Part shown: piece by piece, positions 6,901 to 8,829 of the stretch
How the letters are laid out: each line of letters begins with the position of its first letter
Numbering within the stretch: the stretch's first letter is position 1
Source: Altererythrobacter sp.
GTDB taxonomy: Bacteria; Pseudomonadota; Alphaproteobacteria; Sphingomonadales; Sphingomonadaceae
Direction: 5' to 3'
Assembly: GCA_024636575.1 (NCBI GenBank)
Contig: JAGXGU010000170.1
Span: forward strand, 1 to 8,829
DNA: 8,829 bases
Program-made: the position numbers and the translations under genes
The notes under the pieces: generated by a model
What the model was told of the DNA's origin: nothing
Databases searched by the model: none
The model's input: the letters and a program-made list of their open reading frames with translations, nothing else

Positions 6901-7503
6901 ATGACCGACACCACTTCCTCGTCCAGCCTGGCAGATAGCGCGCAACCCCGCACGGCGCCCCGGCGTTTTTCGAACCGCGAAGCTGAGGAAAGCTGGGCCG
7001 CAACGGCAACCACGCGGACCGGGGTGGACCTTACGATTACCCCCGCCCGAGCGGATGACCGCGATGCGCTGGAACGGTTTTTCGAGCGGGTTACACCGGA
7101 AGATCTCTATTTCCGCTTCCTGTCAGGTATCCGCAAGGTCGATGACAGCAGGATCAATGCGATGCTGCGTGACGATGATGATTACTCGATCGATTTCCTG
7201 GCGCTGGATAGTGATACTGGCGAGATTCTGGCGACTGCCATGCTGGCCGCCGACAGGGATTTCGATTCCGCCGAATTCGCCATGTGCACCCGTGAAGATG
7301 CGAAGAACAAGGGCATCAGCTGGGTGCTGCTGGACCATGCCGCCAATTATGCCGCGGCCATGGGCGTCCGGCGGATTTACTCGCTGCAAAGCACCAGCCA
7401 GACGGACGCATTGCAGCTGGAGCGGGAAATGGGCTTTACGGTTCGAACCAATCCGGGCGACCCGGTGCATATGCTGGTCGAAAAAATCTTCCCCCAGCCG
7501 TGA
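6901..7503 (+). CDS. GNAT family N-acetyltransferase
   Basis: A 200-residue acetyl-CoA-dependent acetyltransferase. After a Ser/Thr-rich, probably disordered first 40 residues, the GNAT fold begins at VDLTITPARADDRDALERFFERVTPEDLYFRFL. This wording resembles the GNAT domain of Pat-type protein lysine acetyltransferases, which modify enzymes such as acetyl-CoA synthetase. The acetyl-CoA pyrophosphate loop is REDAKNKGISWVLLDHA (131-147). Its K-N-K-G-I-S differs from the usual R/Q-x-x-G-x-G/A in both first and last positions. The GVRRIYSLQSTSQTDALQLEREMGF segment (155-179) matches the end of the fold. The frame is open back to 6622, but the start at 6901 is chosen because GAAGGG (6885-6890) sits ten bases upstream and the upstream translation is not protein-like. 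It diverges from the nuclease gene and precedes a universal stress protein gene. A protein substrate is a reasonable guess only. Confidence 0.85.
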   Translation: MTDTTSSSSLADSAQPRTAPRRFSNREAEESWAATATTRTGVDLTITPARADDRDALERFFERVTPEDLYFRFLSGIRKVDDSRINAMLRDDDDYSIDFLALDSDTGEILATAMLAADRDFDSAEFAMCTREDAKNKGISWVLLDHAANYAAAMGVRRIYSLQSTSQTDALQLEREMGFTVRTNPGDPVHMLVEKIFPQP

Positions 7504-7660
7504 CACCGCATCCCGTAATCTGCGCGTCCAATCCGGAACATTACTTATAGAGCAAGGCCCCATAAGGAAGGTTCCCTATAGTCCGCGCGCCACCGCCGCT
7601 CCATTCTTGCCATACCGGGGGAGATTCGTTCTCCCGTGCCCTTCCAAGGAGATCGCTGTC
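7504..7660 (+). promoter_or_regulatory. Leader region of the second universal stress protein gene
   Basis: This 157-bp gap between the GNAT stop and the next start contains an imperfect palindrome TAAGGAAGGTTCCCTA (7564-7579). A short hairpin GGGAG/CTCCC (7619-7623 with 7631-7635) lies just before the ribosome site AAGGAG (7646-7651). That site is nine bases from the GTG at 7661 and decides that start. The region could hold a separate promoter or simply be an intra-operon leader. Confidence 0.45.
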
Positions 7661-8698
7661 GTGAACAGCCAGATCAGATATTTCGCCGAGGCAGGCCCGC
7701 GATCACGTCCGGTCCCGCAATATATGGAACAGCCCCGTATGGCGGTGCGATCTGAAAACAAGGTGCCACGTCTTGTCGCCTGCGTTGACGATGGCGAACA
7801 GGCGAATGCCATATCGGACCATGCTCTGGCCATTGCCTGCAGTCTCGGGCTTGAAGTTACGTTTGCCCGGGTGATCGAGGCACCGGGGCATTTCGCCTCG
7901 CCCGCAGACCCGATCGAATGGCAATTGCGCCGCCGGGTCCAGCATGAAGATTTGAGCAAATTCGCCAATCAGGACGAAGTGGAGGTCAGGGCCAACAGTG
8001 TTCTGCTGGCCGGGAACCCTGCCGAAGAGATAACCGACTGGGCACAGGGCCATGGGGCAACGATGCTGGCTATCGGCCGCCGCCGCAGCGACAAGACCAG
8101 AGGTCTTGGTTCAACCGCGCAGGCCCTGCTCGACCGGGCCGATCATTCCCTGTTGCTGGTTCCGCCCGGCCCGCCGGGTGAAGCAGGCTATCGCCGGATC
8201 ATGGTTCCGATCGACGGTTCCACAAGGGCGGATAGCGTCCTGCCTATTGCCCGCCGGATTGCCCGCACCCATGCGGCCGATCTGATTCTTGTGCATATCG
8301 TGCCGCGATTGGAAGTTGTCGGGGCATCGCGCGTGCCGCAACTGGAACAGTTACGTTCCCAGATCGACGTGCACAACAAACGCAATGCGGTCCAGCATCT
8401 GGACGAATTGCGCCGCCGCAGCATCGAAGACGGGGTGGACGTCAAAACCATCACCCGGGGTCCCGGCGATCCGCGCTCTATGTTGCGCGAACTGGCAATT
8501 GAGCAGAAGGCAGACCTTATCGTCATGGCATCGCATGGGAACACCGGGCTGGACGATGTGCCATGCGGCAGTGTGGCGGAATATCTGGCCGGTCATGCGC
8601 CGGTGCCGCTGCTGATCGTGCGGCCCAATATCAAATGCAGCTTCGGGCACGAGGCATCCAACTGCCGCAATGCATCTGTTTTTCGCTTTGAAGAGTGA
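7661..8698 (+). CDS. Second tandem-domain universal stress protein
   Basis: A 345-residue cytoplasmic universal stress protein with two Usp domains, different in sequence from the one at 1546-2364. Domain one spans about 35-168 (VPRLVACVDDGEQAN to DHSLLLVP) and keeps a partial nucleotide motif (IGRRRSDKTRGLGS). Domain two spans about 177-321. It is the more canonical: YRRIMVPIDGS with D184 at the adenine-binding position, and MASHGNTGLDDVPCGSVAEYL (motif glycines G293, G296, G303 with S304), so ATP binding is likely. The chosen start is GTG because AAGGAG lies nine bases before it; the frame is open much further upstream but there overlaps the GNAT gene. Later ATG codons (7724, 7739) would remove a poorly conserved leader. 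A C-terminal tail of some 22 residues after VRPN contains two Cys (C326, C335) and is not part of the fold. The stop overlaps the next gene by 4 nt, implying cotranscription. Confidence 0.9.
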   Translation: MNSQIRYFAEAGPRSRPVPQYMEQPRMAVRSENKVPRLVACVDDGEQANAISDHALAIACSLGLEVTFARVIEAPGHFASPADPIEWQLRRRVQHEDLSKFANQDEVEVRANSVLLAGNPAEEITDWAQGHGATMLAIGRRRSDKTRGLGSTAQALLDRADHSLLLVPPGPPGEAGYRRIMVPIDGSTRADSVLPIARRIARTHAADLILVHIVPRLEVVGASRVPQLEQLRSQIDVHNKRNAVQHLDELRRRSIEDGVDVKTITRGPGDPRSMLRELAIEQKADLIVMASHGNTGLDDVPCGSVAEYLAGHAPVPLLIVRPNIKCSFGHEASNCRNASVFRFEE

Positions 8699-8829
8699 GT
8701 GCTGACGCCAATCCCGAATCGCCGCTCGAAATCGCGGCGCACGAGCTGGCTGCAAGGCACCGGGTCAGCCAAACCCCTCCCGATCCGGTGGCAGTCTGGA
8801 AACAAATCGCAGAAGTGCAGCGCTGGCTG
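8695..8829 (+). CDS. Start of an unidentified gene, truncated by window end
   Basis: From the GTG at 8695, sharing GTGA with the stop codon of the universal stress protein gene, a frame stays open to the window end (45 codons). Its translation, VSADANPESPLEIAAHELAARH then RVSQTPPDPVAVWKQIAEVQRWL, looks like a genuine soluble protein start, with an Ala-rich amphipathic helix and no signal peptide. The 4-nt overlap is typical of translational coupling. I do not recognise the family securely. The pattern of a helix containing LAARHRV followed by a second helix ending QRWL recalls the N-termini of glucoamylase-like or cyclic beta-glucan synthase proteins, but this is a weak impression from too little sequence. 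An alternative GTG at 8699 in another frame gives a less protein-like translation. Confidence 0.5.
   Translation, partial: MSADANPESPLEIAAHELAARHRVSQTPPDPVAVWKQIAEVQRWL

Noticed and set aside
7055..7660. Extension of the second universal stress protein frame to an ATG at 7055
   Set aside because: It would lie in another frame of the convincing GNAT gene; the GTG at 7661 has a strong AAGGAG.
1..8829. CRISPR array or other regularly spaced repeats
   Set aside because: No repeated unit of suitable length and spacing was seen on reading through the window.

Overview
The window looks like chromosomal DNA of an alphaproteobacterium, most likely a member of the Sphingomonadales (Erythrobacter or Sphingomonas type). 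The basis is moderately high GC, GC-rich third codon positions, the style of the serine recombinase C-terminus, and a gene set I associate with low-oxygen or stress clusters in these bacteria. The taxonomic call is inference from overall character, not a database match.

Layout. Positions 1-1114 hold the C-terminal part of a large serine recombinase, cut by the window edge and probably part of a mobile element extending to the left. A short gap with a few weak inverted repeats follows. A complete tRNA-Thr(CGT) gene sits on the minus strand (1301-1376), with its 3' end facing the recombinase. To the right is a compact stress and metabolism island: a tandem universal stress protein (minus, 1546-2364); a 354-bp divergent regulatory gap; a stand-alone receiver-like protein with altered phosphorylation residues (2719-3078); and a fermentative-type D-lactate dehydrogenase (about 3121-4128). 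Convergent to these is a minus-strand pair, a beta-CASP metallo-beta-lactamase nuclease (5036-6640) followed by an LptB-like ABC ATPase (4239-4997) 38 nt downstream. Diverging from that pair are a GNAT acetyltransferase (6901-7503) and a second, unrelated tandem universal stress protein (7661-8698). The start of another gene overlaps the latter's stop codon by 4 nt and runs off the window.

How the genes may work together. D-lactate dehydrogenase can re-oxidise NADH when respiration is limited. Universal stress proteins, GNAT acetyltransferases and beta-CASP RNases are plausible tools for survival and for post-transcriptional or post-translational adjustment. The island therefore resembles an oxygen-limitation or dormancy regulon, but no sensor kinase or DNA-binding regulator is in view. 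ACGTA-containing elements recur in the gene-free regions between divergent genes and may mark a shared regulator.

The most unusual proteins are the LptB-like ATPase, in which the H-loop histidine is Gln, the Q-loop Gln is Glu, and the Walker A Asn is Asp, and the receiver-like protein, in which Gly occupies the position where the phospho-accepting Asp is expected.
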